Of a DNA stretch of 64,000 nucleotides, positions 46,326 to 57,806 are shown piece by piece. Both the position numbers and the translations under genes were made by a program. Origin of the DNA: Rattus norvegicus (taxonomy: Eukaryota; Chordata; Mammalia; Rodentia; Muridae); the NCBI RefSeq assembly GCF_036323735.1, contig NC_086034.1, positions 37,069,939-37,133,938 on the forward strand, read 5' to 3'. Positions within the stretch are counted from its first letter, which is position 1; each line of letters starts with the position of its first letter. The notes beneath the pieces were generated by a model, which saw only the letters and a program-made list of their open reading frames with translations, was not told where the DNA came from and ran no database searches.

Positions 46326-47095
46326 ATAAATGTCAAAATAAGACTGGGAGCAGGGTGGCTCTCAGGAGTCAATGCAGGTGACCTTAGCTAATATGCCCAA
46401 CAGTAGAAATATGGAACCTGAAGAGACCGCCTCAAGTAGCCAGAAAGGCCCTCCAGTGGGGGATGGGTACACCAAACTACCTACAAAATTTGACCCCAAA
46501 TTGGTCCTCGCTAAAGTAAGTGCAGGGACGATGGGGCAGAGACTAAAGGAATGGCCAAGCACTGACCAGCCCATTTTGCGTGCCATTCCATGAGCAGGCA
46601 TCAATCCTTCACACTATTAATTATGCTATACTGCACTTGCGAAGAGGAACCTAGCATAACATCCCTCTGAGAGGCTCTACCCAGCAGTTGACTAATGACA
46701 GATGACAGATGAAGACATTCACAGACAAACGTCGGATGGACGACAGGGACCCATATGAGAGAGTTAGGGGAAGGATTGAAGGTCCTCAGGGTGATGACAG
46801 CACCACAGGAAAACCAAAAGTGCCAACCAACTTGGAACCCGCAGAGACTGAGTCACCAATATAACAGCATACATGGGCTGGTCTGAGACCCCACAACATA
46901 TGTTAGCAGAGGGCTGCCTTGTCTGGTCTCAAGGGGAGAGGATGTGCCTAATCCTGCAGAGATTTGATGCACAAAGGTTGTGAGTTATTGGGGGGCTGTC
47001 CTCTCAGAGGCAAAGGGGAGGGAGGTCTTGAGTGAGAGGAGGAAAGGGGGACCGGGAAACAGCAGCATTTGGGATGTAAATTAAAAAAATAAATA
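46326..47095 (+). mobile_element. Nested Lx-type L1 3'UTR
   Basis: It includes ctaatatgcccaacagtaga, aaggaatggccaagcactga, agcagagggctgccttgtct and a G-rich run ending gggatgtaaattaaaaaaa. It is 3'UTR-only and inserted in the host ORF2, which resumes at about 47095. Boundaries are approximate and the flanking duplication is too short to fix. Confidence 0.7.
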
Positions 47096-47757
47096 TAAAC
47101 ATGTACACTGAACCTAATAGAATAGAAGATGGAAAACAGCCTTGAACTCATTTGCACAGAGAAAGGCTTTCTGAATGAACAGAGTAACATTAGCACAGGC
47201 ACCAAGATAGCAGTCAATAAATGGGACCTCGTGAAACTGAAAAGCTTGTAAAAGGCAAGGGACACTGTCACTCACAAAAAGCAGTAGTCTACAGAACAGG
47301 AAAATAATTTACCACCTACACATCCAATGGAGGGCTAATTCCAACGGCTATAAAGGGTTCAAAAGCCTAGATATCAAGAAAGCAATAACCCAGCTAAAAA
47401 TGAGCTGAAGATCTAAAGAGAGTTCTCAAAAGAGGAAACTCAAATGCCTGAAATGCACTTGAAGAGATGTTCAGAATCCTTAGTCATCATGGAAATACAA
47501 ATCAAACCTAGTTTGAGATGTTATCGTACACCAGTCAGAATGTCTGAGATCAATAAAACAAGTAACAGCTCATGCTGGCGAGGATACGGAGTAAGGGGAA
47601 TACTCATTTATTGCTAGCGAGAGTGTCGACTTGTACAGGCACTATGGAAGTCAGTGTACCAGCTTCTCAGAAATATGGAAATCAGTCTCATTCAATCACC
47701 AGACATTTGTGCAACCATGTTCATTGCTGTTGTATCCATAATAACCAGAAACTTTAA
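47096..47757 (+). pseudogene. Old L1 ORF2 remnant, C-terminal part
   Basis: gggacctcgtgaaactgaaa, aaacctagtttgagatgtta, acaccagtcagaatgtctga and tccataataaccagaaac follow the end of ORF2. It breaks off about 100 bp short of the usual stop. Confidence 0.8.
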
Positions 47758-48104
47758 ACGTTCTTGCTCTCATAATGTTATATCAGGACTTTTCCCATTT
47801 TTAAATCTTATTATTTTTAATTTTGACTTATTCTATTTTCTCTTTTTACCCTGAAGATACTTTGCATATCTATAGTGGTTTTCAGTGTATTGTTTTTATG
47901 TGATTTCTGGGAGTGGAAATGATTATACCCAATCATTTCCACTCTCAGAAATCTGTTTCTTGTGCCTTCTCATGGGCTGTCTTCCTCCTTTTTATTTGTC
48001 TCGTCCAATACCAATGTTTTAGATTTTGTCTTATTTTATTATTTATATTATTTTATTATTTTATTTTCATGTATTTTATGACATTATATTTTATTATTAT
48101 CTCT
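47758..48104. other. Non-L1 sequence between L1 body and its 3' tail
   Basis: T-rich DNA without L1 resemblance. It may be an insertion into the old L1, or the tail at 48105 may belong to another copy. A (TTTTA)-type low-complexity run covers 48025-48100. Confidence 0.4.
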
Positions 48105-48372
48105 TAGAAGCCTGTTGGTTTTCTAATGAGAGTCAGAATGGGAGTTCATTTGGATGAGAATAGAGCGTGGGGGAGGAGTAGGAAGAGAAGGAGGAAGAGG
48201 AAGAGGAGGAGGAGAAGAGGAGGAGGGGGGAGAAAGACAGAGAAACCTGAATTTGGGAAAATAGAGAGGCAATCAGCATGGAAAATGAGAGGGGTGGAAA
48301 TAATATAAATGAATCATGTATGAAATTCTCAAAAGAGAAAATTGTAATTAAACACAGAAACAAACAAATAAA
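48105..48372 (+). mobile_element. Old L1 3'UTR end with GA-rich tract
   Basis: agaagcctgttggttttcta, then the purine-rich 48170-48240 block and aattgtaattaaacacag, fit the 3' end of old rodent L1. It may be the true end of the element starting at 43325. Confidence 0.6.
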
Positions 48373-49030
48373 TAAAAGTTCAGGTGTGTTTGTGCAGCAA
48401 TATTTAATAAGAAAAATGAGCTGTTAACTTTTAGAAAGAAGCTAAAAGGTACATTAATCAGTAAAAGCATAAATACAAATGTAGTATAAAATAAATATTT
48501 TCTCGAAATCCAGTATTAATTTGCCTACTCACACATCTGGGGAGTTTGGCTGCATGAACTTTGCTTTTGAGGTAAATACAACATTTGTTTATTGACAATT
48601 GCTGGGACTATGTGACAATCCCTACAGATAAGACAAATCCTTCACCCCCAGGAAACCAACCACTCTTGAAGATTAAGAAACCCCTTTTAATAGTAAGAGA
48701 TCTATAAAAGAAACAAAAATATGAATATAAATAAATAGTTATAAATAGTGGGAAATTGTTGTGTTCTGCCCAAACTACTTAATAGAGAATGGGATTTCCT
48801 GAAACATTTCCCAAAATTTAATAATTGAAGCCATTAAGGCTACCCTTATTGTCTTCCATAATGTAACTTTTAGAGCTCTCTCTGAGAGTCTGTGAATGAA
48901 TGGATCTTTAGGTGGTCTAGAATGACAAACTGCCCCCCCAATGTTCATGATGCTGGCCAACCACTTTGCATACAATCAAACCAGAATGGCTTAAAGCTAT
49001 GCTTTAAAAGAGTAATCTTAGAAATAGGGG
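48373..49030. other. Non-coding interval
   Basis: AT-rich unique DNA; no supported feature. Confidence 0.4.
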
Positions 49031-49034
49031 TCTT

Positions 49035-49395
49035 TGAACCACCAACCAAAGAGCACCCAAGGGCTGGACCTACCCAATCCCGCACATATGTAGTAAAAGT
49101 GAAGCTTATTCTTCATGTTTGTTCCAAAAAAAACTGGAGCAGGGGCTTACCCTGACTCTGATGCCTGCCTATGGATCCTGTTCTCTAACTGGGCTGTCTT
49201 GTCTGTCCTCAATGGGAGAGGGTATACCTAGTCCTGCAGTGACGTGAGGTGCTAGAGTGGGTTAATACCCAAGAGAGACTTCCCTCTTCTCAGAGATGAA
49301 GGGGATGGGGAGGGGGTATGTGATGGGAAACTAGAAAGAGAAGTATACATTAAAATCAGGATGTGGTGTGAATAAATAAATTAATGGGAAAAAAG
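49035..49395 (+). mobile_element. Lx-type L1 3'UTR fragment
   Basis: accaccaaccaaagagcacc, cgcacatatgtagtaaaagt, ctgggctgtcttgtctgtcc and aatgggagagggtatacc are Lx 3'UTR text ending near an A-rich tail (49365-49400). Confidence 0.7.
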
Positions 49396-49399
49396 AAAT

Positions 49400-49560
49400 A
49401 GGGGAACACTAGGGAGGTGAGGTGGGAGTGGGTGGCTGGATAGGGGAGCACCATCATAGAAGCAGGAGGAGGGAGGATGGGATAGGGGATTTTGGAGGGG
49501 AAACTGGGAAGGGGGATAACATTTGAAATGTAAATAAAATAATCAATAAAAACGTAAAAG
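49400..49560 (+). mobile_element. Second L1 3' tail, abutting the Lx tail
   Basis: taggggaacactagggaggt, then agaagcaggaggagggagg and gataacatttgaaatgtaaa are the last ~150 bp of a younger L1 3'UTR. It lies directly after the Lx tail, probably inserted into its A-tract. Confidence 0.75.
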
Positions 49561-50214
49561 GGAAAAGAAACATCAGTCCTAGGGTTGATTCAGATATGCT
49601 TAAAATGACAAAATAGTTTTTAAAATAAGCACAAATGATGCACACAGAGGAGAAGAGAATACAAGCTCTCCCTCTCTAATTCAGAAGTTCGACACCATCT
49701 ATCTCATGCAACTTCAGTCCTGATTATTATTAAGTTTTAACAACTTAAACATCGTGGTCTGTGCTAGTGTTTAGGAATGTAGTATATTGCTCCTGTTTAT
49801 CATCCCTCTTATACCGTACATCGTTAAATCCAGCTCCTCTGATTTGCCATATGTGCCACCAACATATATGTCTCCCATTTCCAAGAGCACTGACTTAAGC
49901 AAGGGAATGATCATCTTCCTCATCATCTCTTAACCTTATGTCTTAACTGTGATCCTCCCTTATAAACCTTCTGACACACAAACCAAATGGTTCCCTTTGC
50001 CTCTTGATTCACCTCAGTCTGCCTGCTCCTCAGCTTTCACCTTCTCCCAGTGCTCCAGCCACCAGAAAGGTTTCCCCATTGTATCCCAAGTTTTCCCAAA
50101 AGCAGCACATCCTCTGCTATGGAAGTCTAAGGGAAGCCCTTGCAAAAGAGAATTTCATACCAAGCACTGGTGACACTCATTCGTTTCATTTTATTTGAAT
50201 CCTGGAGATCTTTG
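49561..50214. other. Non-coding interval
   Basis: Unique C/T-rich to AT-rich DNA. A possible L2 relic near 49960-50130 is too weak to claim. Confidence 0.35.
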
Positions 50215-50530
50215 CGTTTTAAAAGTTGTTTCAGGGTGGAGAATATTGCTCGTTAGTTGAAACAGGATGCTGCACGGGCATAAAAAGCTCACTGGATTGC
50301 CCAGAACTCCAGAATCCATGTGTGGCTTGTGCATGTCTCTATCTTCTGCAGTCAGTGACAAAGCTGAATGGATCTTGATAGCTTGCTGACTAGTCAGCCT
50401 AGCTGAATAAATGAGCTTCCGGTTCAGCGAGAGACCTTCCCTCAAAGGAATAAGGTAGAAGGAAATAGATGAAGATTCTTAACAACCTTTCTGGATTCCA
50501 TGGGTGCACACAAAGGTGCACACATTCGCA
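50215..50530 (+). mobile_element. B4 SINE
   Basis: ctagtcagcctagctgaata, gcttccggttcagcgagaga, ccctcaaaggaataaggtag and a CA-rich end (gggtgcacacaaaggtgcac) are B4 text on the plus strand. Confidence 0.7.
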
Positions 50531-51188
50531 TACTCTTGTGGGTGCACCACAAGCACACACACAGTGGTTCTATTGTACAATGGTTTCATTATTTCTTTGA
50601 TTTGCATGGCAACCCCTCCCCAACATTTGATTCAATTGGAAACCAAAGTGCTGATTCTGGTAAACACAATGCAGATACCCCTTACAAATTCAGCTAATTA
50701 AGTAGTGATTTTAACACAGAGATATGGTTTAAAGATGTCTCTTACAAGCAAAATTAAGTTTAATAAATATGACTTGTGTACTAAGAGTAAAGAGGTTTGA
50801 TCCGTAAGAGAAAATAAATTAGTAGACAGATGCCTGTCTCCATAAAATGACTTCTTGACTTCTCAGGACCAGGCATAAGTGGGTAGAGGCCATGAGTCTG
50901 TGGAGTATAGAGAATGCCAGAGAATACCATCTATATCCTTAAAGACTGAGAACAGAAAAGTGAGGGTATTTCCTTATGGACGAGACCTGTAAACATGGGT
51001 CTCTGTTTCCTTCCAAAAGAGAGAAACCCGATGCGGGGAATAAATCATAGCCGTAGGGAGTAAATCATAGTCAGCTGACTTTAGTAATGCTATTTTTTGA
51101 AAACTAAAGTGTGTCACCCTAAATATTATGCAGTGTTCTTTGTTCATTTCAAAATATTTCCTGTTTAAAACTATGATTACCAATTGCT
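50531..51188. other. Non-coding interval
   Basis: AT-rich, no supported feature. Confidence 0.4.
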
Positions 51189-51189
51189 T

Positions 51190-51372
51190 TATGGAAATAT
51201 CTGGGGCACAGTGGAAAGAATACTAACTGATACTTGTCATTGACTAGCTGTATTACCTTTGCTAAGTTATGTTGTGTTTCATCATCTGGAAAATAAATAT
51301 AACTATGTCTTTCACAAATGTTTTGCAAGCATTGAATGATATATAAAATGCTTCTCACAATTCCTAATGCTT
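51190..51372 (+). mobile_element. MIR SINE
   Basis: cagtggaaagaatactaact, ttgactagctgtattacct, ttcatcatctggaaaataaa and gcattgaatgatatataaaa follow MIR in sense order. It is the clearest MIR in the window. Confidence 0.7.
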
Positions 51373-51450
51373 AAATGAAATACTATAAGTGTCAGTTTCC
51401 TTTCTCTTTCTCTCATTGTACATGTAAAATTCAGATAGAAGACAAAAAAA

Positions 51451-51457
51451 GATAGAT

Positions 51458-51504
<47 letters not shown>

Positions 51505-51532
51505 GATAGATAGATAGATGATAGATGATAGG

Positions 51533-51613
<81 letters not shown>

Positions 51614-51616
51614 GAT
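51451..51616. repeat. (GATA)n microsatellite
   Basis: About 165 bp of GATA units with several gatgata interruptions. Reading frames through it give Tyr-Leu-Ser-Ile repeats, which are artefacts of the array. Confidence 0.98.
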
Positions 51617-52890
51617 ATAAAAAGGAACCTAGATGCAGAGATAGTTCCATGGTTAACATTGGCTATTGCACAAGTGTGAGATTGAGCTACAGGATAGAGT
51701 CTGGGGAGTCCAATATTATTGACTCCAATAATTTCCAATAATGGAAAGGCCAAGACTCCAGTGATTTTTCAGTCCACGATGCTGGATGTCTCTGCATTCC
51801 CAAGCTGACGCTGGAAACTGGAAGGATTCCTGGAGAGCTACTGGTTTTCTATCTACATGGGAAGCCAGGAGATATTGGATTTAATCCCAGCCTCAGCACC
51901 AGGGTAGAGAAAATATATTTTTATAACAGCAGAAACATACACAAAACAGGCGTATTCGTGACCCTCTCACAGACTCATTGTGTATTCTGTTTCATTATTT
52001 CTATTAGAAGAAAATTGTATTTTATTTGTTCTTCATTTCCCATAGGTTCTTCCAAAACACAAGTCTGCTTTCCCCCCTCCCACAAGACCCCTGACTGATC
52101 TCTGCTCAAAGCCAATATGCTGTTAAATTAAGTGGATGATAAGAAGTAGAGGCAATGATTCTACAAGTAAAATTTAAATAAATAAAATGCATGCCTTTCT
52201 CTGGAGAGCTCTCAAGTATGTTAATTCAAAGTAAGAAAGTACACAGCATTGTTTAAGTAAAAAGTTCTCAGCAAAATCAAATTCACTGCTAAAACACAAG
52301 TGGCTTAAGTGGAGGAGAGACGTGTATAAAGCAAGTGCATAATGACAGGAAACAGTTGTCATTTGGAAAAGGCTCTCTTAAATGCAGACTGTCTGCACAA
52401 AGAAATAATGAGCTAAGTATGAGCAACAATGTGCTTGTAAAGTAATTAGGCGACAGCATAAGATAATCATGAAATATTGCATTAAAATGTATTGCTAAGA
52501 GTAGATATTAAAATTTACAATAAATTACAAAGACCAGCCCTTCATGGTGCTTTTCTTTGGTAGTAGACATTATTCAGAGATAAAGCACAACACAAGTATT
52601 TTTTTATTTATTCATTTACTTTTTTATCACTCAGCTTTTAAACTATGGCCTCCTTCTTCCCAGGAACCTATATAACAGCCCATTTGTGACTTGGGTGGTA
52701 ACTCCACAAGCTGTTTCCAACTGTTCACCCTGAAAAATGTTGTGGTTATCTGCAAAGTTTTCACTCAATAACTATACAATCAAATGTAAAAGTAAAACAT
52801 ACATATATGTAAATTGTGAGACAATTTCCTAAGGTTTTAATTAAGTTTATAACTTTGTATTGAGCATAATTGAACATAAATGGGGACACC
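51617..52890. other. Non-coding interval
   Basis: Unique AT-rich DNA, no supported feature. Confidence 0.4.
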
Positions 52891-52894
52891 ATGA

Positions 52895-53130
52895 ACAAGG
52901 CAATCTCATAAAGAGAAACATTTTATTAGGGCTGTCTTACAGAGGTTTAGTATATTATCGTCATGGTGTGAAGCATACAATGGGTAGAGCTTGAACATAG
53001 CAACCTAAAAGTCCACTTCCACAGTAGCACAACTCCACCAACAAGGACACACCCACTCCAGCATGGTCATACCTCTTAATAGTGCCTCTCCCCATGGGCC
53101 AAACATTCAAACGTAAGAGTTTATGGGTCC
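52895..53130 (-). mobile_element. Rodent LTR-like interspersed repeat
   Basis: attttattagggctgtctta, ccaccaacaaggacacaccc and cctcttaatagtgcctctcc match the 15515 copy in the same orientation, with greater decay. Confidence 0.5.
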
Positions 53131-53655
53131 AAAGCTATTCAAGACACCACAGCCATACTCTTAGCTATGCTCAGTTGCATATAGCCTGAGGACCATGAGA
53201 TACACATTCATGAATTTTTAAAGCAATTCGGTATCCTATAGTCTATGTTACAAATCGTGAGTTCAATTCTATAATTCATCTGCCCAATCCTGGTGTAATA
53301 ATCAAAGCTCCCTACTGCATTTGAAGATGGTTTTGTTTTCCCTGCTCTATGGAACTATCCAAGGGGGACATCAAGAGACAAGGAAGTAAAGCAAATGTCT
53401 GTATACCCGCCGTCTTCACCACACCACGAGACAGAATTTTCCTTCTCTAGGCTGTTTTAAGTGGAGGGAACGGAACTAATGATCTTGGGTCCTTTAGGTT
53501 TAATGGTTTCTAGAGGAACTTTTTCTTTCAGGGCACTGTCCTGAGTTCGTGGAAGTTTTCCAGTAGCAGAGTCCTTCCCACACAGTCCATTATCATGGGC
53601 TTTTGTGTGACTATTCCAACTAGTTATGGTTCCAAGCACTGTAAAGCCACAACCG
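53131..53655. other. Non-coding interval
   Basis: A 70-residue minus-strand frame (53457-53669) has a protein-like composition but no homology that I can name. It ends at the L1 insertion. Confidence 0.35.
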
Positions 53656-53659
53656 AGGT

Positions 53660-54228
53660 TCAATTTCATTTCTCTTTTTATTTATTTTCTTATTGGATAT
53701 TTTATGTATTCACATTTCAAATGTTATCCCCTTTCCTCCCTCCCATCCCCCCTCCTCCCTTCCTCAGCTTTTATGAAGACACTCCCACCCATCCACTCCC
53801 ACCTCAACACCCTGGCATTCCCCTATACTGGGGAAACAAGCCTTCACAGGATCAAGGGCTTCTCCTCCCACTGATGCCAAGCAATGCGATCCTCTGCTAC
53901 ATATGAGGCTGGAGCCATGGGTCCCTCCATGTGTACTCTTCGGTTGGTAGTTTAGTCCCCAGGAGCTCTGGGGGATCTGGTTGGTTGATATGGTTGTTCT
54001 TCCTATGGGTTGCAAACACCTTCAGCTCCTTCAGTCCTTTCTCTGACTCCTCTGAATGGGCTCCCCATTCTCAGTCCAATGGTTAGCTGCAAGCATCCTC
54101 ATCTGTATCAGTAATGCTCTAGCAGAACCTCTCAGGAGACATTCATATTAGGCTCCTGTCAGCAAGCACTTCTTGGCATCAACAATAGAGACTGGGTTTG
54201 GTGGCTGCACATGGGATGGATCCCCAGG
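53660..54228 (-). mobile_element. 5'-truncated L1 (3'UTR)
   Basis: A T-rich start, tcacatttcaaatgttatcc, the C-rich block, tgggttgcaaacaccttcag and gctcctgtcagcaagcactt give ~570 bp of reversed L1 3'UTR. No ORF2 sequence is included. Confidence 0.85.
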
Positions 54229-54950
54229 TTTTGCCTTTCTAATGCTCATACTTCTTCTCCTCTTAAAACAATATCTGTGAGCCCCATCATGTATGGAATA
54301 TAACACTATACTCTGAAAACATAGGCAAGCCCAGCCAGCTGATGAAGTCGTGTCACACAAACTGTTTGCATGCCTGGAGGAAGGGATGGGTCACAAAGCA
54401 AATGTTCCAATGTGATTCCTTGAAAATTGTCTAAAGAGGTATCCTCTCATCCACCGGATCTAAAAGGAAACAAATGAGATATAAATCAACCCAATCCACA
54501 GCTGCCAAGGTCCCTTCTCCAATTTTCTTGCCCTTCTATTTTCTTCCCAGAGGATGAGAAGCAAAAAATAATCTACTGTGATGCTTCTATTCACATGACT
54601 TTGTAATTTTCTGTGCCATTCATTTTGTAACAAAACATTATAAGCTGGATAGCCTATAAAGAACAAAAAAATCTCCTTTGTGTTTTATATATGGAGAATT
54701 CTGCTATCAAGACACCAGATCCAGCCTCGCATAAGAAAAGGAGTGTCTTTTATAAGCGCACTAACTCTGTTTATGGTAGATCTACTCTTATGATATAATC
54801 ACTTCCCAAAGACGCTCATGTCTGAAACCATCTGAACAGGGGTTAAGTTTTCTATGTAGGAATTCTCAAACCACAGCATTTTGCATAATATTATTTTACA
54901 GTTCAGATAAACTTCTTTTCACATAAAGGGATATAATATGTGCGTATAGA
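54229..54950. other. Non-coding interval
   Basis: Unique AT-rich DNA. Confidence 0.4.
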
Positions 54951-54998
54951 GATAGATGATAGATAGATAGATAGATGATAGATAGATGATAGATAGAT

Positions 54999-55053
<55 letters not shown>

Positions 55054-55210
55054 GACAAATAGATTATTGAAGGATTGGGTAGGTGATAGATACAGAAAAA
55101 TGATAGACAGAAGATAAGTAAATAAATGGTTGATAGATTAGATAGATAATTGATAAATACTGATAAATGATAGATAGATGACAAATAGATAAAAGATAGA
55201 TAAATAGATG
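54951..55210. repeat. (GATA)n microsatellite, second array
   Basis: A dense array to about 55054, then a degenerate GATA-rich tail. It lies 3.3 kb from the first array and has the same motif and strand. Confidence 0.95.
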
Positions 55211-55772
55211 ATATACACAAACATATTCATTTACCTGAACATATAATTAAATAAGATCCAATTCAATTCACCTATCAGCATCTATACATATATTATATAT
55301 AGAAATACATCAATACATAAGCATTTAAGGTCTAGCTTTCTCTGCTGTTTTCACAAATGTGCAATTAAAGAAAGAATTGAGTTCATCTTATGACTGCTCT
55401 CCCTCCAACTCACCAGGAACAAAGGAAAAGCAGCACATTTCTTATATAAATAAACCTGTAATGAAAAATTTAAAAAGCAGGCTTGTATAAGGATTTTATG
55501 TGAGGGACTAGAAAAAATAAATGCTAATAAGTAAGGTCAGTACTCCAGGCCAGTAATTAAATGCTAATACATTTCAAGAAGAAACTTTTCTAAATATATT
55601 TTCTTTTCCTCAAAAATGAATTTTCCCCCAAATTGAGTAAGTCAAGCATTGATGATAGAGTTCAGCTTTGTAGCTGGTTCTAAATATCAAGACACTTTAA
55701 ATTACATAATTGATTTCTGGGAAAATTAAAGATGATACTCCATCACTTCAGTCATTAATCAAGCTTTTTTGT
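55211..55772. other. Non-coding interval
   Basis: AT-rich unique DNA up to the processed pseudogene. Confidence 0.4.
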
Positions 55773-57806
55773 GCCAATTTAAATAGTTTTATTATTCCAT
55801 ATTACTTGTTTTGGGTCCCTGTGGAACAATGCTATACCCTCTACTTGCACTGACTTAACCCATCTCTTCAATAGTGGGGCCTGAAGAAGCACCAACAGAT
55901 GGAGGATCTCCTCACTAGGAAAGCCCCCAGGCATTCCTATAGGCATGTCAACCGCACTCTGGTACAACTTGGTAATGACAGGGTTGCAGACCTTCTCCAG
56001 TTCTTTCTGCTGATGTTCAAATTCTTCCTTCTCTGCTGTCTGGTTCTGAACCAGCCAGCTGATGATTTCGTTGTACTTTTCAAGAATCTTCTATTTATCC
56101 TCATTGTACTTTTCAAGAACCTGCTGTTGTCCTCATCATTGATCTTGCCTTGAAGTTTCTCATCTTCAACAACTGCTTTCATGTTGAAGGCATAAGACTC
56201 CAGTGAATTCTTGGAGGAAACTTTATCTCTCTGCTTCTTATCCTCAGCTTTGTATTTCTCAGCTTCTTGGACCATATGCTCAATGTCACTGGTGATGGTG
56301 ATCTTGTTCTCCTTTCCTACGCTCTTATCTACAGCAGAAACATTGAGAATGCCATTGGCATCAATGTCAAAAGTAACCTCAATCTGAGGAGCCCCACGGG
56401 GTGCTGGAGGTATGCCTGTGAGCTCACACTTCCCAAGCAGGTTGTTGTCCTTGGTCATGGCCTTTTCACCTTCATACACGTGGATGAGTACACCTGGCTG
56501 GTTGTCAGAGTAGGTTGTGAAAGTCTGTGTCTGCTTGGTTGGAATAGGGGTATTGCGCTGGATGAGGACAGTCATGACTCCACCAGCAGTTTCAAGGGAA
56601 AGAGGAGTGACATCCAAGAGCAGCAGATCCTGAACATTCTCAGACTTGTCCCCAGATAGAATGACTGCCTAGACAGCTGCACCCTGGGCAACAGCTTCAT
56701 CAGGATTAATGCTCTAATTCAGTTCTTTGCATTGAAGAAGTCTTTCAGAAGTTTTTGAATGTTGGGGATTTTGGTAGAACCACCCACCAAGACAATATCG
56801 TGGATCTGTGATTTGTCTAGTTTGGCATCTCGAAGGACCTTCTCTACAGGGTCCAGTGTGCCATGGAACAGGTCAGCATCCAATTCCTCAAATCAAGCAC
56901 AGGTAATGGAGGTATAGAAATCAATTCCCTCATGGAGAGAATCAATCTCAGTACTGTCCTGGGTGCTAGAGGAGAAGGTGCAGTTGGCCCGCTCACAGGC
57001 AGTGCAGACACCTGACAGATCTCTTGTTCTCACTGATGTCCTTCTTGAGCTCTCACTTAAACTCAACAATGAAATATTTGACCATTCGGTTGTCAAAGTT
57101 TTCTCCACTCAAGTGGGTATCTCCAGCTGTTCACCTTGACTTCAAAAATTCCATCCTCGATAGTGAGGATTGACACATCAAAAGTGCCACCTCCCAAGTC
57201 AGAAATCAGCACATTCCTTTCAGCTCCAGCCTTCTTATCTAAGCCATAAGCAATAGCAGCAGCAGTTGCCTCATTGATAATTAGAAGAACACTGAGGCCA
57301 ACAATAGTTCCAGCAATCTGTTGCCTGTCACTGAGAGTCATTGAAGTAAGCTGGCACTGTGACCATGGCACTGGTAACAGTCTTTCCAAGGTAAGCTTCT
57401 GCAATTTCCTTCATCTTTATAAGAACGATTGAGAACAGTTCCTCAGGATAGAAACTTTTTGTCTCTCCTTTGTATTTGACTTGGACCTTGGACCTGCCTG
57501 CATCATTCATCACCATGAAGGGCCAGTGCTTCATGTCAGACTGAAAAACAGCGTCATCAAACCTACGTAACTGATTCTAGGCTGCTTCCCTAATTAATCC
57601 TTCTGTGTCAGTGAAAGCAACATAGCTCATCGTGGTATGGTTACCCTGGTCACTGGCAATTATTTCCACCTTTCCATACTAGAAGACAACCAAACAGGAA
57701 TAGGTGTCAAGACCAATGCCAACTGCAGGTCCCTTAGACATGGTAGCTTGTGTGTAGGCCCGGCTGTGCTGATGACAAGACCACACAGACACTCAAGAGC
57801 TGGCTC
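55773..57806 (-). pseudogene. Hspa8-ps: Processed pseudogene of HSPA8 (HSC70)
   Basis: The minus strand carries an intronless, full-length copy of the constitutive Hsp70 mRNA. It begins with 5'UTR-like text and the start MSKGPAVGIG (near 57741). Nucleotide-binding domain pieces follow: MKHWPFMVMNDAGRSKVQ, YLGKTVTSAMVTVPAYFND, INEATAAAIAYGLDKK, DLGGGTFDVSILTIEDG. The substrate-binding domain includes TKQTQTFTTYSDNQPG and FDIDANGILNVSAVDK, and the 3'UTR follows. It is dead: an early stop follows VVF, ~19 codons are missing between NQ and RRFDD (near 57570), frames change repeatedly, and a ~36 bp segment is duplicated near 56085-56140. The GGMP-rich tail and EEVD end are lost by frameshift. Lack of introns and inclusion of both UTRs point to L1-mediated retrocopying. 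The A-tail has decayed. Confidence 0.95.

Noticed and set aside
51312..51753. Frames encoding Tyr-Leu-Ser-Ile repeats
   Set aside because: They are a translation of the (GATA)n array, not a protein.
53457..53669. 70-residue minus-strand frame next to an L1
   Set aside because: The composition is protein-like but no family is recognisable and its N-terminal side runs into L1 sequence. Not enough to call a gene.
54951..55210. Regular repeats suggestive of a CRISPR array
   Set aside because: The unit is a 4 bp GATA microsatellite without spacers, and the DNA is mammalian.
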